Source of the DNA: Archangium gephyra
GTDB taxonomy: Bacteria > Myxococcota > Myxococcia > Myxococcales > Myxococcaceae
DNA: 64,000 nt
Assembly (NCBI RefSeq): GCF_001027285.1
Contig: NZ_CP011509.1
Coordinates: 484,501 to 548,500 of the forward strand
Reading direction: 5' to 3'
Position numbers and translations under genes: made by a program
Part shown: piece after piece, positions 16,451-25,110 of the stretch
Numbering within the stretch: the first letter of the stretch is position 1
How the letters are laid out: each line of letters opens with the position of its first letter
The notes under the pieces: generated by a model
Told to the model about the DNA's origin: nothing
Database searches by the model: none
What the model saw: the letters and a program-made list of their open reading frames with translations, nothing else

Positions 16451-16681
16451 TCAGCCGCGCGGGCCCTGCGCGGGAGTCGAGCCGCGGGCGGCGCGCTCGA
16501 CGCTCTCGCGGTTCTCCTCGATGTACTTCTCGACCGCGGCGTCCTCCAGCTCCAGGTCGCGGAGCACGCCGGGGTAGACGACCTTGAAGGCCGGGGACTC
16601 CTCGTCCCCGCGCAGCCGGAAGCTCATCTTCATCACGGCGGCGCCGTATAGCTTGTCCTTGAGCGACTTGGCCTTGCCCAT
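16451..16681 (-). CDS. small conserved hypothetical protein
   Basis: Protein of 76 residues, MGKAKSLKDKLYG at the N-terminus, no signal peptide. It follows jag by 33 bp in the same orientation and may be the last gene of the rpmH-rnpA-yidD-yidC-jag operon. No family recognised. Codon use (strong GC at third positions) supports real coding. Confidence 0.55.
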   Translation of the reverse strand: MGKAKSLKDKLYGAAVMKMSFRLRGDEESPAFKVVYPGVLRDLELEDAAVEKYIEENRESVERAARGSTPAQGPRG

Positions 16682-16714
16682 GGAATGCCCTTTCGTCGGT
16701 GGGCCCCGGGGGCC

Positions 16715-17503
16715 TTAGCCCTCGAGGTCATCCTCGTCATCGTCGTCCGGCAGCATGCTCCGCTTGGGAAGCGGGGCGGGCTTCTCCGGAGTGAACACCA
16801 CGCGCCGGTTGCGGCCCTCGCCCTCGCAAGAGACCTTCACCCCCGGCACACCCTCTACTGCTTTCAGGACGCGCGCGCGGTCATCTTGCTTCAGTGTAAC
16901 GAGGGCATAGAAGCGGCCCAGCGAGGCCGACTTCTCGGCCAGCTTGCGAGCCACCTCGCGCAGGGCGGCATCCTCGGCCACCTCCACGGAGCGTTCATCC
17001 GACTCGGACGCCCCCCGGGCCTGGGGCGCTGGAGCCTTGGCCTGGGGAGCAGCCGCCTGGGGTCCCCGGGCGGGCTTGGGCTGCTGCGGCCGGGGCGCGG
17101 GCGCGGCGGCCGGGGGCACGGGCTGCGGCGCGGGCGCGGCGGCGGCGGTGGCCTGGGCGGCGGCCTGCTCGCGCTTCAGCCGCTCGCTGCGGGGCTCCGG
17201 GTGGACGCCGGCGCCCACCAGGAGGAAGCGCCGCTCGTTGCCCGGGCGGTGGAGCATCTTGTTGAGGAGGAACTGCAACGAGTCCACCACCTGGCTGCGC
17301 TTGCCTGGCTCCACACCGGGAGGCGGCTCGCCCTGGAAGTGCAGGGCGACGGAGAGGCTGCCATCGCTGGCGTCCTTGAAGTCGAGCCGGGCGGGGAAGC
17401 CCATCATGCCGAGGATGTCGGTGAGCAGCCGCTCCACGCGGGGGCGGATGTCCGCGCCGCCCGCGGGAGCCGGAGAGGAGCCGGGTGCCTGCACGTCGCT
17501 CAC
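16715..17503 (-). CDS. jag: Jag/KhpB RNA-binding protein (KH and R3H domains)
   Basis: RNA-binding protein of 262 residues that is nearly always encoded next to yidC. The GTG start at 17503 overlaps the yidC stop (GTGA), so the two are translationally coupled. The KH-like domain lies at residues about 20-110 ('RVERLLTDILGMMGFPARL'), followed by an Ala/Pro/Gln-rich linker and an R3H-type domain ('VARKLAEKSASLGRFYALV', then DDRARVLKAVEG, then RNRRVVFTP). The signature R-x3-H appears as R-x3-K, so the key His is missing. The Jag_N domain found in Firmicutes is absent. Confidence 0.85.
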   Translation of the reverse strand: MSDVQAPGSSPAPAGGADIRPRVERLLTDILGMMGFPARLDFKDASDGSLSVALHFQGEPPPGVEPGKRSQVVDSLQFLLNKMLHRPGNERRFLLVGAGVHPEPRSERLKREQAAAQATAAAAPAPQPVPPAAAPAPRPQQPKPARGPQAAAPQAKAPAPQARGASESDERSVEVAEDAALREVARKLAEKSASLGRFYALVTLKQDDRARVLKAVEGVPGVKVSCEGEGRNRRVVFTPEKPAPLPKRSMLPDDDDEDDLEG

Positions 17504-19341
17504 TTGCGCTTGCCTCCCGCCGTGGCCGGGGCCGTGCCCGCCGGCAGTCCGCCATCCCCTCCGCCCTTCTTCTCCAGCCACTTCCTCAGGCCGTACTGCT
17601 GGGCGATGGAGAGGATGTTGTTGGTGAAGATGTAGAGCGCGAGGCCCGCCGGGTAGTTGAGCAGCGTGGCGGTGAAGATGATGGGGACGACCCACGTCAT
17701 GATTTTGGCCTGGGCCGGGTCACCCATCTGCGGCTGCAGCTTCTGGGTGATGATCATGCTGATGCCCAGCGCGAGCGGCAGCAGGTAGGTGGGATCCTTG
17801 AAGGTCAGGTCGCGCCACACCGGGCCGAAGAAGGGCTCCTGGTAGATGTCGTAGCTGTTGCGCAGGGCGGTGAAGAGGGCGATCCACACCGGCATCTGGA
17901 TGAGCATCGGGAGGCAGCCGCCGAGCGGATTCACCTTGGCCTCCTGATAGACCTTCATCATCTCCATGTTCTGGCGCTCGCGGTCGTCCGCGTACTTCTT
18001 GCGCAGCTCCTCGATGCGCGGCTGGAGCTTCTTCATGGCCTCCATGCTCACCATGGAGCGGTGGGTGAGGGGCAGGAGGATCGTCTTCACCAGCACGGTG
18101 AGGAGGATGATGGCCACGCCCCAGTTGCCCACGATGCCGTGGAAGAACTTCATGATGCCCACCAGCAGCTTGGCGATGACGGCCCACATGCCGTAGTCGA
18201 TGGTCTCGGTGAGCTGGGGGTTGTAGGCGGTGGCGGCCAGGCCGGTGGCCTCGCGCAGGGCCTGACCGGGCACGGCGGCGAGCAGCTCGTCCTCCTTGGG
18301 CCCGAAGTAGCCGCCGAAGCGCAGCGTCACCGTCTCGCCCGCGGCGGCGGTGATGGGGAAGCTGGCGGTGATGCCACGCGCCTCGGGGGTGGCCACGAAG
18401 TCGCAGCGGCCCTGCAGGGGCCCGTCCAGCGGGTAGAGCGCGGAGAGGAAGTACTGCTGGTCGATGCCGAAGTAGTGCACGGCGCCGCGCGAGTCCTCGG
18501 CGTCCGGCAGGCTCTGCTCGGGGGCCAGCTTGTGCTTCTCCTCGCCCACGCGGCACGAGGCGTAGCTGAGGTTGCCCACGCCGCCGAAGAAGGACGGGGC
18601 GTGCTCGTTGTTCGGGTCGATGGCGCGGTTGTAGTGCAGCTGCAGCTCACCGGTGGCCGCCTGGGCCGAGGTGTTCTTCACCTGCAGCGTGTAGAGCAGC
18701 TCGAAGCCCTGCCTGGCCCACTGCAGGCTCTTCGTCACCTCCCAGGGGCCCTGGCGCGCGGTGAGGACGGTGCCGTCGGCGGGGGTGCCCGTCTCGGCCA
18801 CGGCGTAGCGCGCGTCGGCCGCCAGGGGCGCGGGGCCGGTGATGGACACGGACAGCGGCAGGGGCTGGCCGGCCACCGGCCGCGCCAGGTTCATCTGCGG
18901 CGGAGGCGGCACGTTGCCCCCGAAGAGCAGCTTGTAGCCCTCGGCGATGGACACCTGGCCCTGCTCGCGCATCTTCGGGCCCTGGAGCTCGGCCGAGACG
19001 AGGCCCGCGCCCTGGGTGGAGAAGGTGTAGTGGGCCCACTCGCGCTGGAAGTCGAGCGTGCGCACCGGCGGGGCGTCGGCGGCGGCCACGGCGGCCTCCG
19101 GGCCGGTGCCCGCCGCCGGCAGCCGGGGGGTGGTGTCCGTACCGGCGGTGGGAGCGGCCGTGCCAGCGTCGCTGCCGGCCACCACCTGCCCCGCGTCCGC
19201 GGCTCCGGCCTGGGGCGGCGGCCCCTGCGGAGCGGCGAAGTAGGTGTAGGCGAAGGTGAGCGCCATGGCGAGGGCGAGCGCCACCATCAGTCGCCGCTGG
19301 GAGTCAGCCGAGTTGGGCGAGAGCGGATCCAGATCGTTCAT
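17500..19341 (-). CDS. yidC: membrane protein insertase YidC
   Basis: YidC/Oxa1 insertase of 613 residues, which helps membrane proteins enter the inner membrane alone or with SecYEG. The Gram-negative layout is clear: an N-terminal helix (about 18-36), a Pro/Ala-rich linker, a large periplasmic beta domain (about 90-380), then the conserved five-helix core with 'WGVAIILLTVLVKTILLPLT', 'NPLGGCLPMLIQMPVWIALF' and a C-terminal helix region ending with basic residues. It sits in the canonical order rpmH-rnpA-yidD-yidC-jag, minus strand. Confidence 0.97.
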   Translation of the reverse strand: MNDLDPLSPNSADSQRRLMVALALAMALTFAYTYFAAPQGPPPQAGAADAGQVVAGSDAGTAAPTAGTDTTPRLPAAGTGPEAAVAAADAPPVRTLDFQREWAHYTFSTQGAGLVSAELQGPKMREQGQVSIAEGYKLLFGGNVPPPPQMNLARPVAGQPLPLSVSITGPAPLAADARYAVAETGTPADGTVLTARQGPWEVTKSLQWARQGFELLYTLQVKNTSAQAATGELQLHYNRAIDPNNEHAPSFFGGVGNLSYASCRVGEEKHKLAPEQSLPDAEDSRGAVHYFGIDQQYFLSALYPLDGPLQGRCDFVATPEARGITASFPITAAAGETVTLRFGGYFGPKEDELLAAVPGQALREATGLAATAYNPQLTETIDYGMWAVIAKLLVGIMKFFHGIVGNWGVAIILLTVLVKTILLPLTHRSMVSMEAMKKLQPRIEELRKKYADDRERQNMEMMKVYQEAKVNPLGGCLPMLIQMPVWIALFTALRNSYDIYQEPFFGPVWRDLTFKDPTYLLPLALGISMIITQKLQPQMGDPAQAKIMTWVVPIIFTATLLNYPAGLALYIFTNNILSIAQQYGLRKWLEKKGGGDGGLPAGTAPATAGGKRK

Positions 19342-19356
19342 AGGGAGAGGGGGCGG

Positions 19357-19575
19357 TCAGGGCACCGGGTCGAAGCCGCCAGGGTGGAAGGGTTGGCAGC
19401 GCAGGAGGCGCCAGACGATGAGACGGGAGCCGCGCAGGGCACCGTGTTTGTGGAGCGCCTGGAGGGCGTACGAGGAACAGGAGGGGTGGAAGCGGCAGGC
19501 CGGGGGCAGCAGGGGCGAGAGGAAGCGCCGGTAGAAGCGGATGGGCAGCGCGAGCAGCCAGGCGAGAGGGCTCAT
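19357..19575 (-). CDS. yidD: membrane protein insertion efficiency factor YidD
   Basis: Small protein of 72 residues with the full YidD signature: '[20 protein letters not shown]', then [11 protein letters not shown], then '[18 protein letters not shown]'. It associates with the inner membrane and helps YidC-dependent insertion. The ATG at 19575 overlaps the end of rnpA by 4 bp and the gene ends 15 bp before yidC, so the cluster is co-transcribed. Confidence 0.95.
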   Translation of the reverse strand: MSPLAWLLALPIRFYRRFLSPLLPPACRFHPSCSSYALQALHKHGALRGSRLIVWRLLRCQPFHPGGFDPVP

Positions 19576-19973
19576 CGGGTGGACTCCCGGGGGCCGGACG
19601 GAAACAGCCTCTGCAGCTTGCGGGTGATGCCATCGAAGGCGCGAGACAGGTCCGAGAACGACGCATCCTTGGCGGACTGGCGCACGACCAGGACTACGTC
19701 CACACCGGAGGGCCATTGCCCGCGACGCTTGCGGAAGAGCTCCCTGAGGAGCCTTCGCAGGCGGGCACGCTCCACGGCATTGCCCACCTTGCTGGAGACG
19801 GTCAGGCCCACGCGGCTGAAGGGCCGGGCGTTGGGCCGGGCGAGTCCCAGGAGACAGTCAGAGGGAAGCTTCTGACCCTTCTCCTGGACCTCGAGGAACT
19901 CGCGCCGGGTAAGCAGGCGCAGGGCCTTGGGAAAGCGCTCGTCGCGAGGTGGCGCCTGGCCCTCGGCCTTCAC
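19572..19973 (-). CDS. rnpA: ribonuclease P protein component
   Basis: Protein subunit of RNase P (133 residues), which matures the 5' ends of tRNAs with the catalytic RNA. Typical motifs are present: '[18 protein letters not shown]', '[20 protein letters not shown]' with RRLLRELFR (the RNR-like motif), and [15 protein letters not shown] at 19973 is the chosen start: it lies 13 bp after the rpmH stop and gives the usual length. A longer open frame runs through rpmH antisense-free sequence and is not credible. Confidence 0.93.
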   Translation of the reverse strand: MKAEGQAPPRDERFPKALRLLTRREFLEVQEKGQKLPSDCLLGLARPNARPFSRVGLTVSSKVGNAVERARLRRLLRELFRKRRGQWPSGVDVVLVVRQSAKDASFSDLSRAFDGITRKLQRLFPSGPRESTR

Positions 19974-19986
19974 GCGAGCGTCCCGA

Positions 19987-20139
19987 CTACTTCTTGTAGG
20001 ACGACACCACCAGGCGCTTACGGCCCTTGGCGCGACGGCTCTTGAGCACGTCCTGACCGCCCTTGGTGGAGTTGCGCTTGCGGAAACCGTGGGTGCGGTT
20101 GCGCCGGATCTTGGAGGGTTGATAGGTGCGCTTGGACAC
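19987..20139 (-). CDS. rpmH: 50S ribosomal protein L34
   Basis: Fifty-residue ribosomal protein with a GTG start at 20139. It begins with [19 protein letters not shown] (first residue read as Met) and ends with [12 protein letters not shown]. This matches L34 over its whole length, with the family's very high Arg/Lys content. It heads the rpmH-rnpA-yidD-yidC-jag operon and is divergent from dnaA. Confidence 0.97.
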   Translation of the reverse strand: MSKRTYQPSKIRRNRTHGFRKRNSTKGGQDVLKSRRAKGRKRLVVSSYKK

Positions 20140-20187
20140 GGCTGGACTCCTGGGACGACGAGACGCCCGAACGTGAAGTGGGCGCCC

Positions 20188-20196
20188 TTATCCACG
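20188..20196 (+). promoter_or_regulatory. DnaA-box-like site
   Basis: TTATCCACG matches the DnaA box TTATCCACA in eight of nine positions. It lies in the 5' leader of rpmH, between the candidate rpmH promoter and its start. It could serve DnaA autoregulation or be a lone titration site. Confidence 0.5.
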
Positions 20197-20214
20197 AGAC
20201 TGAGGAAGGCGGCG

Positions 20215-20243
20215 CTCGTAACCCGATCTCCCACCCAAGTCAA
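20215..20243 (-). promoter_or_regulatory. candidate rpmH promoter
   Basis: Read on the minus strand, TTGACT (20243-20238) is followed after 17 bp by TACGAG (20220-20215). The -35 is close to consensus, the -10 is poor. Transcription would start about 70 bp before the rpmH GTG. Confidence 0.5.
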
Positions 20244-20434
20244 TGTCGGATCACTCCGGGCTGTCCGGACCTGAAGGGCCGGCGCCCTTTTGCGCCCCAC
20301 ACCCGGGGTGAAACGGGCGGGGGGTGGGAGGACTCGCACCACAACCGGTGGGAGGGGGGTGGGGATTCCGCCCGGGGCTGAGATCGGACGAGCGGGTGTA
20401 GGGGTGCGGAATGTCAGGAGGAGGGGCGGCAAAC

Positions 20435-20463
20435 TTGATCGCCCAGGGGGGGCCTGTTAGCAC
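20435..20463 (+). promoter_or_regulatory. candidate dnaA promoter
   Basis: TTGATC (20435-20440) and TAGCAC (20458-20463) are separated by 17 bp, about 47 bp before the dnaA GTG. The ribosome-binding site GGAGG follows at 20501-20505. Weak -10, so moderate support only. Confidence 0.4.
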
Positions 20464-20510
20464 GGTCGGCCCCCGCCCTGGCGGTCTCGCCGGGGTCCTG
20501 GAGGCCTTTC

Positions 20511-21863
20511 GTGAACGCGCTCGCCCGCTCCCTGCCTGCCCAGCCAAGTGCCGAGAATCTCTGGGAGATGCTGCTGGACCGCCTCAAGCGGGACGGGAAG
20601 GACTACACGCTCAACTGGCTCAACCGGATGCAGCCGCTAGAGGTGCGCGAGGACGTGCTCGTGCTGGCGGTGCCGGACCGCTTCTACCAGGACTGGGTGG
20701 ATGACCATTACCGGGGGCTGCTCGAGTCGACGCTGGCGCTGGTGACGGACTCGCCCACCCGGCTGGGCTACGAGGTGGTGCCGGGCCTGGCGCCTCCGCC
20801 GGAGCTGCAACCCGCACCCGCGGTCAAGACCGATGGGAGCCGGCCGCCCCGGCTCAACGCCCGCTTCACCTTCCAGAACTTCGTGGTGGCCGATAGCAAC
20901 CAGCTGGCGGCCGCGGCGGCCCAGGCGGTGGCCGACACCCCGGGCCGCGCCTACAACCCGCTCTACATCTATGGCGGCACCGGTCTGGGCAAGACGCACC
21001 TGCTGCACGCCATCGGGAACAAGATCTGGGACCGCGACCCCACGCAGCGGGTGGTGTACCTGTCGAGCGAGCAGTTCACCAACGAGTACATTGAGAGCGT
21101 GCGCGAGCAGCGGATGCCCGAGTTCCGGAGGAAGTTCCGGGACGAGTGCGACGTGCTGATGATCGACGACGTGCAGTTCCTGGGACGCAAGGAAGAGACG
21201 CAGCGGGAGTTCTTCCACACGTTCAACACGCTGCACGAGCAGGGCAAGGCCATCATCCTGACGAGCGACATGGTGCCGGCGGAGGTGCCCGGGCTGGAGG
21301 AGCGGCTGCGCAGCCGGTTCAGCATGGGGCTCATCACCGACATCCAGGAGCCGAGCTTCGAGACGCGGGTGGCCATCCTCCAGAAGAAGTCGGTGATGGA
21401 GGGGCTGGAGCTGCCGGACGAGGTGGCGCACTTCATCGCCCGGGCCTTCCAGAAGAACGTGAGGGAGCTGGAGGGGGCGCTGGTGAAGGTGAGCGCCATC
21501 CACTCGCTGTCGAGGCACCCGGTGACGGTGGACTTCGCCTCGCACGTGCTCAAGGACGTGCTGCCGTCGCGGCAGGTGGTGGACGTGGAGAGCATCCAGA
21601 AGGAAGTGGCGCGGTACTACAAGGTGCCGGTGGAGGCGCTGAAGGAGGACCGCCGGCACAAGGCGCTGGCCCACGCACGCCAGGTGGCCATGTACCTGAG
21701 CCGCAAGCTGACGAAGGGCTCGTTCCCGGAGATCGCCGCGCGGTTCAACAAGGACCACTCGACGGTGATTTCCGCGGTGCGCAAGGTGGAGAAGCTGCGC
21801 GAGACGGACACGGCGGTGAAGCGCGAGCTGGACGAGCTGGAAGCGAAGCTGACCGGCGAGTGA
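20511..21863 (+). CDS. dnaA: chromosomal replication initiator DnaA
   Basis: Replication initiator of 450 residues with a GTG start preceded by GGAGG. Domain I covers about residues 10-85, a short Pro-rich domain II follows, then the AAA+ domain with Walker A GGTGLGKTH (155-163), Walker B VLMIDD (215-220) and the arginine-finger region RLRSRF. Domain IV carries the DNA-binding signature around DHSTVISAVRKVEK (Asp415 onward). dnaN does not follow; a coiled-coil gene does. The gene is divergent from the rpmH operon. Confidence 0.98.
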   Translation: MNALARSLPAQPSAENLWEMLLDRLKRDGKDYTLNWLNRMQPLEVREDVLVLAVPDRFYQDWVDDHYRGLLESTLALVTDSPTRLGYEVVPGLAPPPELQPAPAVKTDGSRPPRLNARFTFQNFVVADSNQLAAAAAQAVADTPGRAYNPLYIYGGTGLGKTHLLHAIGNKIWDRDPTQRVVYLSSEQFTNEYIESVREQRMPEFRRKFRDECDVLMIDDVQFLGRKEETQREFFHTFNTLHEQGKAIILTSDMVPAEVPGLEERLRSRFSMGLITDIQEPSFETRVAILQKKSVMEGLELPDEVAHFIARAFQKNVRELEGALVKVSAIHSLSRHPVTVDFASHVLKDVLPSRQVVDVESIQKEVARYYKVPVEALKEDRRHKALAHARQVAMYLSRKLTKGSFPEIAARFNKDHSTVISAVRKVEKLRETDTAVKRELDELEAKLTGE

Positions 21864-21976
21864 GCGGCGCCGCCCCGGGAAGCGGGCCTCCAGACACCTG
21901 ACCCGAGCGGTGACTTGACGGAAGGTGACCTCATGGGTCAACCTACTGGAGAAGTCACCACAGGAGGAGTGCGTCG

Positions 21977-22570
21977 ATGGATCGGTCCACGTCGGTGCCC
22001 AGGGAGATGGGCGAGCAGTCCCTCACGCCAGGCGAGCAGCGCATCCTGGCTTTGATGGAGCAGGGTCAGCAGCGGCTGGACCAGCGCCTGCAATCGCTGG
22101 AAGAGGGTCAGCAGCGCACGGACCAGCGCCTGCAATCGCTGGAGGAGGGTCAGCAGCGCACGGACCAGCGGCTGGCCAGCATGGACCTGCAGCTCAACGC
22201 GTTGACGCTCAAGGTCGACCAGGAGCTCGTCAACAGCAAGATACGAGACCGGCAGTTGGCCGCAGCCATCCAGGAACTCCGAGAGGAACAACAGGAACGG
22301 GGCATCCGATTCCTGGCTCAAATCGAACGTTCACAGCAGATGACCCTCGAGACCCTGCACCAGGAGATGAACAAGCTCCGGTCCGAATTCTTCAAGCGTT
22401 TCGACCAGCACGACACGCGTCTGGGCGTGGTGGAAAAGACGCTCGAGCGGCACGATGAGCGCCTGCACGAGCACGGCCAGGCCCTCCAGGGCTTGCAGCT
22501 GGAGGTGCGGAAGCTGACGGCCGCGGTCGAGCGCCAGACCCAGCCCCCGCGAGGGGCCGCGTCACCTTGA
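21977..22570 (+). CDS. coiled-coil protein with internal 11-residue repeats
   Basis: Protein of 197 residues, almost entirely predicted coiled coil. Near the N-terminus an 11-residue unit (LQSLEEGQQRT plus DQR) is repeated three times, with matching DNA repeats of about 42 bp at 22070-22170. No signal peptide, no catalytic motif. Such proteins are common in myxobacteria as scaffolds or DUF-type repeats; function unknown. The ATG at 21977 is preceded by CAGGAGG. Confidence 0.65.
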   Translation: MDRSTSVPREMGEQSLTPGEQRILALMEQGQQRLDQRLQSLEEGQQRTDQRLQSLEEGQQRTDQRLASMDLQLNALTLKVDQELVNSKIRDRQLAAAIQELREEQQERGIRFLAQIERSQQMTLETLHQEMNKLRSEFFKRFDQHDTRLGVVEKTLERHDERLHEHGQALQGLQLEVRKLTAAVERQTQPPRGAASP

Positions 22571-22674
22571 CGCCACACACCCCGAGTCCCAATCCTGGGG
22601 ACTCGTGGCCCACCCGCTGGCTCTGGACGCCTCGTCCCGTGAACAGCTTGCGGACAAGCATGTGCCGGGGGCGC

Positions 22675-22680
22675 TATACA
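22675..22680 (+). promoter_or_regulatory. candidate -10 element (TATACA)
   Basis: TATACA lies 79 bp before the NAD(P)-binding protein ATG. The upstream region has only a weak -35 (CGGACA at 22651-22656, 18-bp spacing). Suggestive only. Confidence 0.3.
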
Positions 22681-22759
22681 CCCGGAGCCGCGCTCGTCCG
22701 AGCCAGGGCCTGACGGGCCCGGCCCTGCACACGAGACGCGGCACGGAGGAGCAACACCC

Positions 22760-23386
22760 ATGCGGTTGACGGTCTTCGGAGCGACGGGGCGCGTCGGGCA
22801 CACGCTGGTGCACGAGGCGCTGGGGCAGGGGCACGAGGTGACGGCGTATGTGCGCGACCCGAAGCGGCTGGGGCTCAAGCACGGGCGGCTCTTCGTCAAG
22901 AAGGGCAGCCTGGAGGACGGCTCCACCGTGGCCGAGGCCCTCCGCGGCGCCGAGGTCGTCGTCAGTGCCATCGGCGCCCGGGATGCCACCCATGCCGTCA
23001 CCGTGGTGACCCAGGCCACGCGCGCCATCGTCACCGCCATGAAGAGCGAGGGCCTCCAGCGGCTCGTCACCGTGGGCGCCGCGGGCCTGCTGCCCCACCC
23101 CGCCGGGGGACTCACCGGAGAGCACGGCCTGCCCCCCTTCCTGCGCCATGCCTTCGAGGATCACCGGGGCGCGCTCCAGGTCCTCCAGGAGAGCGAGCTC
23201 GACTGGGTGGTGGTGTGCCCGCCCGTCATGCCCAGCGGCGTGAAGACGGGCAAGTACCGCACCGCCGTGGAGGCCCTGCCCACCGGCGGCCGTCAGGTCT
23301 ACGCCGAGGACGTGGCCGACTTCACCCTCAAGGCGGCCCTCGGCACCGAGCACCACCGCGTCCGCGTCGGCATCGTGGGCGACTGA
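22760..23386 (+). CDS. NAD(P)-binding protein, biliverdin-reductase-B/NmrA-like
   Basis: Protein of 208 residues of the atypical short-chain dehydrogenase type. It opens with the dinucleotide-binding motif FGATGRVG (residues 6-13), then VTAYVRDPKR, the VVVSAIGARD segment, and 'DWVVVCPPVMPSG'. This layout resembles flavin/biliverdin reductase B and NAD(P)H-binding PF13460 proteins. Substrate unknown. Shortly after the stop lies the AACTGGTCC palindrome that also follows the other NAD(P)-binding gene at 48094-48948. Confidence 0.8.
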   Translation: MRLTVFGATGRVGHTLVHEALGQGHEVTAYVRDPKRLGLKHGRLFVKKGSLEDGSTVAEALRGAEVVVSAIGARDATHAVTVVTQATRAIVTAMKSEGLQRLVTVGAAGLLPHPAGGLTGEHGLPPFLRHAFEDHRGALQVLQESELDWVVVCPPVMPSGVKTGKYRTAVEALPTGGRQVYAEDVADFTLKAALGTEHHRVRVGIVGD

Positions 23387-23412
23387 GCCACCCGCCGGGA
23401 GCGCTCGTCTCC

Positions 23413-23437
23413 AACTGGTCCAACAATCGGACCAGTT
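23413..23437. repeat. AACTGGTCC palindromic element, copy 1
   Basis: AACTGGTCC, seven bases AACAATC, GGACCAGTT: a perfect 9-bp inverted repeat. The same 25 bp (27 with flanks) occur in opposite orientation at 49015-49039. It lies 26 bp after the NAD(P)-binding gene and could act as a terminator hairpin, although no T-tract follows. Confidence 0.8.
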
Positions 23438-23473
23438 CGCGCCCTTCGTCACCGGAGGGCTCCGCGCCTCCCT

Positions 23474-23509
23474 CCCCTCGCCCTCCGGGAGAGGGTCGGG
23501 GTGAGGGTG
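23474..23509 (+). repeat. REP-like palindromic element
   Basis: Copy of the window's dispersed element: a CCCTC..GGGAGAGGG hairpin followed by CGGGGTGAGGGT. Intergenic, between the NAD(P)-binding gene and the lipoprotein hydrolase. Confidence 0.85.
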
Positions 23510-23596
23510 CCACGGCCCCCGGGTTGCCACTCGCGCTGGCGAACCGCGGACCCGGGCCTTACACAGGCCCCCCGTGAGCCTCCGCGAGTCCCCCGT

Positions 23597-24475
23597 ATGA
23601 AGCCGGTCCCGCTGTCCCTCCTCGTGCTCTGCCTCGCGTGGGCCCTGTCCGGCTGCGCGCTGCCCGCGCCCACCTCGGGCAGGGTGCTGCGCACCGAGCC
23701 CACTCCCGTCTCCGAGGCCCTCTTCCAGGTGCGTGCCCGTCACACGGATCTCGTGTCCGTGCGCGTCCTCTTCCCCTCGGACACCGAGGGCCACCCGGCC
23801 CGGCCCGCCGACGGCGCTCCCCTCCCCGCGCTCGTCCTCGTCCAGGGTGCCCTCGTGCCCCCCGAGGACTACCTCTGGCTCGCCGAGTCCCTCGCCGCGC
23901 GCGGCTACGTCGTCGCGCTGCCCTCGCATCCGCTCGACCTGGCCCTGTCCGCCATCGACAACGGCCACTTCGCCCGCGAGCTCCTCACCACGCCTCCCGA
24001 GGGCTCGCTCCTCGAGGGCCTTGTCCACCCCTCGCGCATCGCCGTCGCCGGCCACTCGCTCGGCGGCGTCGTGTCCGCCAAGCTCGCCCTCGATGGGGGT
24101 TTCGCGGCCCTCGTCCTGCTCGCCAGCTACCCCGACCCGGCCGACGCCGAGCGCATCCCCTCGCTCGCCGTCCCCTCGCTCTCGCTGGCCGGCGAGCTGG
24201 ACTGTCTCTCGGAGCTGCCCCGCGTCCGGGATGATGCCTCCCGTCTCCCCGCGCCCTCGGTGCTCGCCGTCCTCCAGGGCGTCACCCACTTCCAGTTCAC
24301 CGCCAGCGACCGGCGAGACGTGGAGGACGGCTGCGCGCCCACCCTGCCGCTCGACACCGCGCACGAGCGCATCTCCGAGGTCCTCTCGCGCTTCCTCGAC
24401 GCCGCGCTCACCGGACAGGGCACCGGCGCCGAGGACATCCGCCAGGTGCCCGGCACCGAGGTGACCGCGCGATGA
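23597..24475 (+). CDS. lipoprotein alpha/beta hydrolase (PAF-acetylhydrolase/chlorophyllase-like)
   Basis: Protein of 292 residues with a signal peptide and lipobox (WALSGC, Cys about 19). The hydrolase core shows 'ALVLVQGALVPPEDYLWLAE', then the nucleophile elbow GHSLGG, an Asp-containing LSLAGELDCLSE segment and a His in GVTHFQF. This resembles the extracellular dienelactone/PAF-acetylhydrolase-like group. Probably anchored in an envelope membrane; substrate unknown. The stop overlaps the start of the next gene (ATGA), so the two are coupled. Confidence 0.8.
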   Translation: MKPVPLSLLVLCLAWALSGCALPAPTSGRVLRTEPTPVSEALFQVRARHTDLVSVRVLFPSDTEGHPARPADGAPLPALVLVQGALVPPEDYLWLAESLAARGYVVALPSHPLDLALSAIDNGHFARELLTTPPEGSLLEGLVHPSRIAVAGHSLGGVVSAKLALDGGFAALVLLASYPDPADAERIPSLAVPSLSLAGELDCLSELPRVRDDASRLPAPSVLAVLQGVTHFQFTASDRRDVEDGCAPTLPLDTAHERISEVLSRFLDAALTGQGTGAEDIRQVPGTEVTAR

Positions 24476-25110
24476 AGGCCCTCGTCTTCTCCAGTGCGCT
24501 GCTGCTCGCCCCGGTGGCCGCCGCCGAGGCCCCCGTGCTCACCGCCCGGGGCCGCGTGGACGCCTCGCACCTGTCGCTGCTCGCGGGCCCGCAGGGCGTG
24601 GGCCTGGGCTTCCTCCTCGCCGCGCCGCCCGTGCCCGAGTCCCGGCCCACCGCCTTCGGCGGCGAGCTCTTCGTCCTCCCGTCCACCGGCGTGCTGGAAT
24701 TGCGCGGCGCCGGCCAATGGCAGCTCACCTCGGGCGAGGGCGCCTTCCAGGCCTCGGCGCAGCTCGGGCTCACCGCCTACGGCGTGGTGCGAGGCCCCGC
24801 GGACCTGGGTGCCGGACCCCACGCGGGCCTCACCGCGAGCCTCGGGGGCCCCCGCCTCGAGGGCTTCCTCGGCGCGCAGGCCGGACTCGAGGCCTTCCTG
24901 CGCACCGGCGGCCCCCGGGTGCCCCTGCGCGCCCTGCTCGGCGCTCGCGGGCGGCTGGGACCCTGGGGCCTCGCCCTCACCGCTCGCGCCGGGGTGGACC
25001 TCGAGCGCGGCCTGTCCGCCCCCTGGCGTGGCGAGGTGCTGCTCGCCCTGAGCTGGTACGGCCGCGTCGTCGAAGCGCCTACGGAAGCCTCGGCGCCTCC
25101 ACGTCCGTGA
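24472..25110 (+). CDS. putative exported protein, Gly/Leu/Ala rich
   Basis: Protein of 212 residues with a short signal peptide (FSSALLLAPVAAAEA). The mature part has repeated Gly- and Leu-rich amphipathic segments ('GLTASLGGPRLEGFLGAQAG', LTARAGVDLERG), which fits a small outer-membrane beta-barrel. Coupled to the lipoprotein hydrolase (4-bp overlap). Its last 32 bp overlap the end of the convergent secretin-N gene. Family not recognised. Confidence 0.65.
   Translation: MKALVFSSALLLAPVAAAEAPVLTARGRVDASHLSLLAGPQGVGLGFLLAAPPVPESRPTAFGGELFVLPSTGVLELRGAGQWQLTSGEGAFQASAQLGLTAYGVVRGPADLGAGPHAGLTASLGGPRLEGFLGAQAGLEAFLRTGGPRVPLRALLGARGRLGPWGLALTARAGVDLERGLSAPWRGEVLLALSWYGRVVEAPTEASAPPRP

Larger units (their letters stand above)
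20140..20510. other. rpmH-dnaA intergenic region
   Basis: This 371-bp gap separates divergent rpmH and dnaA. It holds a candidate promoter for each side and one DnaA-box-like nonamer. It lacks an AT-rich unwinding stretch and box clusters, so it does not by itself look like a full replication origin. No other gene is seen. Confidence 0.6.

Noticed and set aside
20140-20510. Calling this oriC
   Set aside because: Only one DnaA box and no AT-rich unwinding region.
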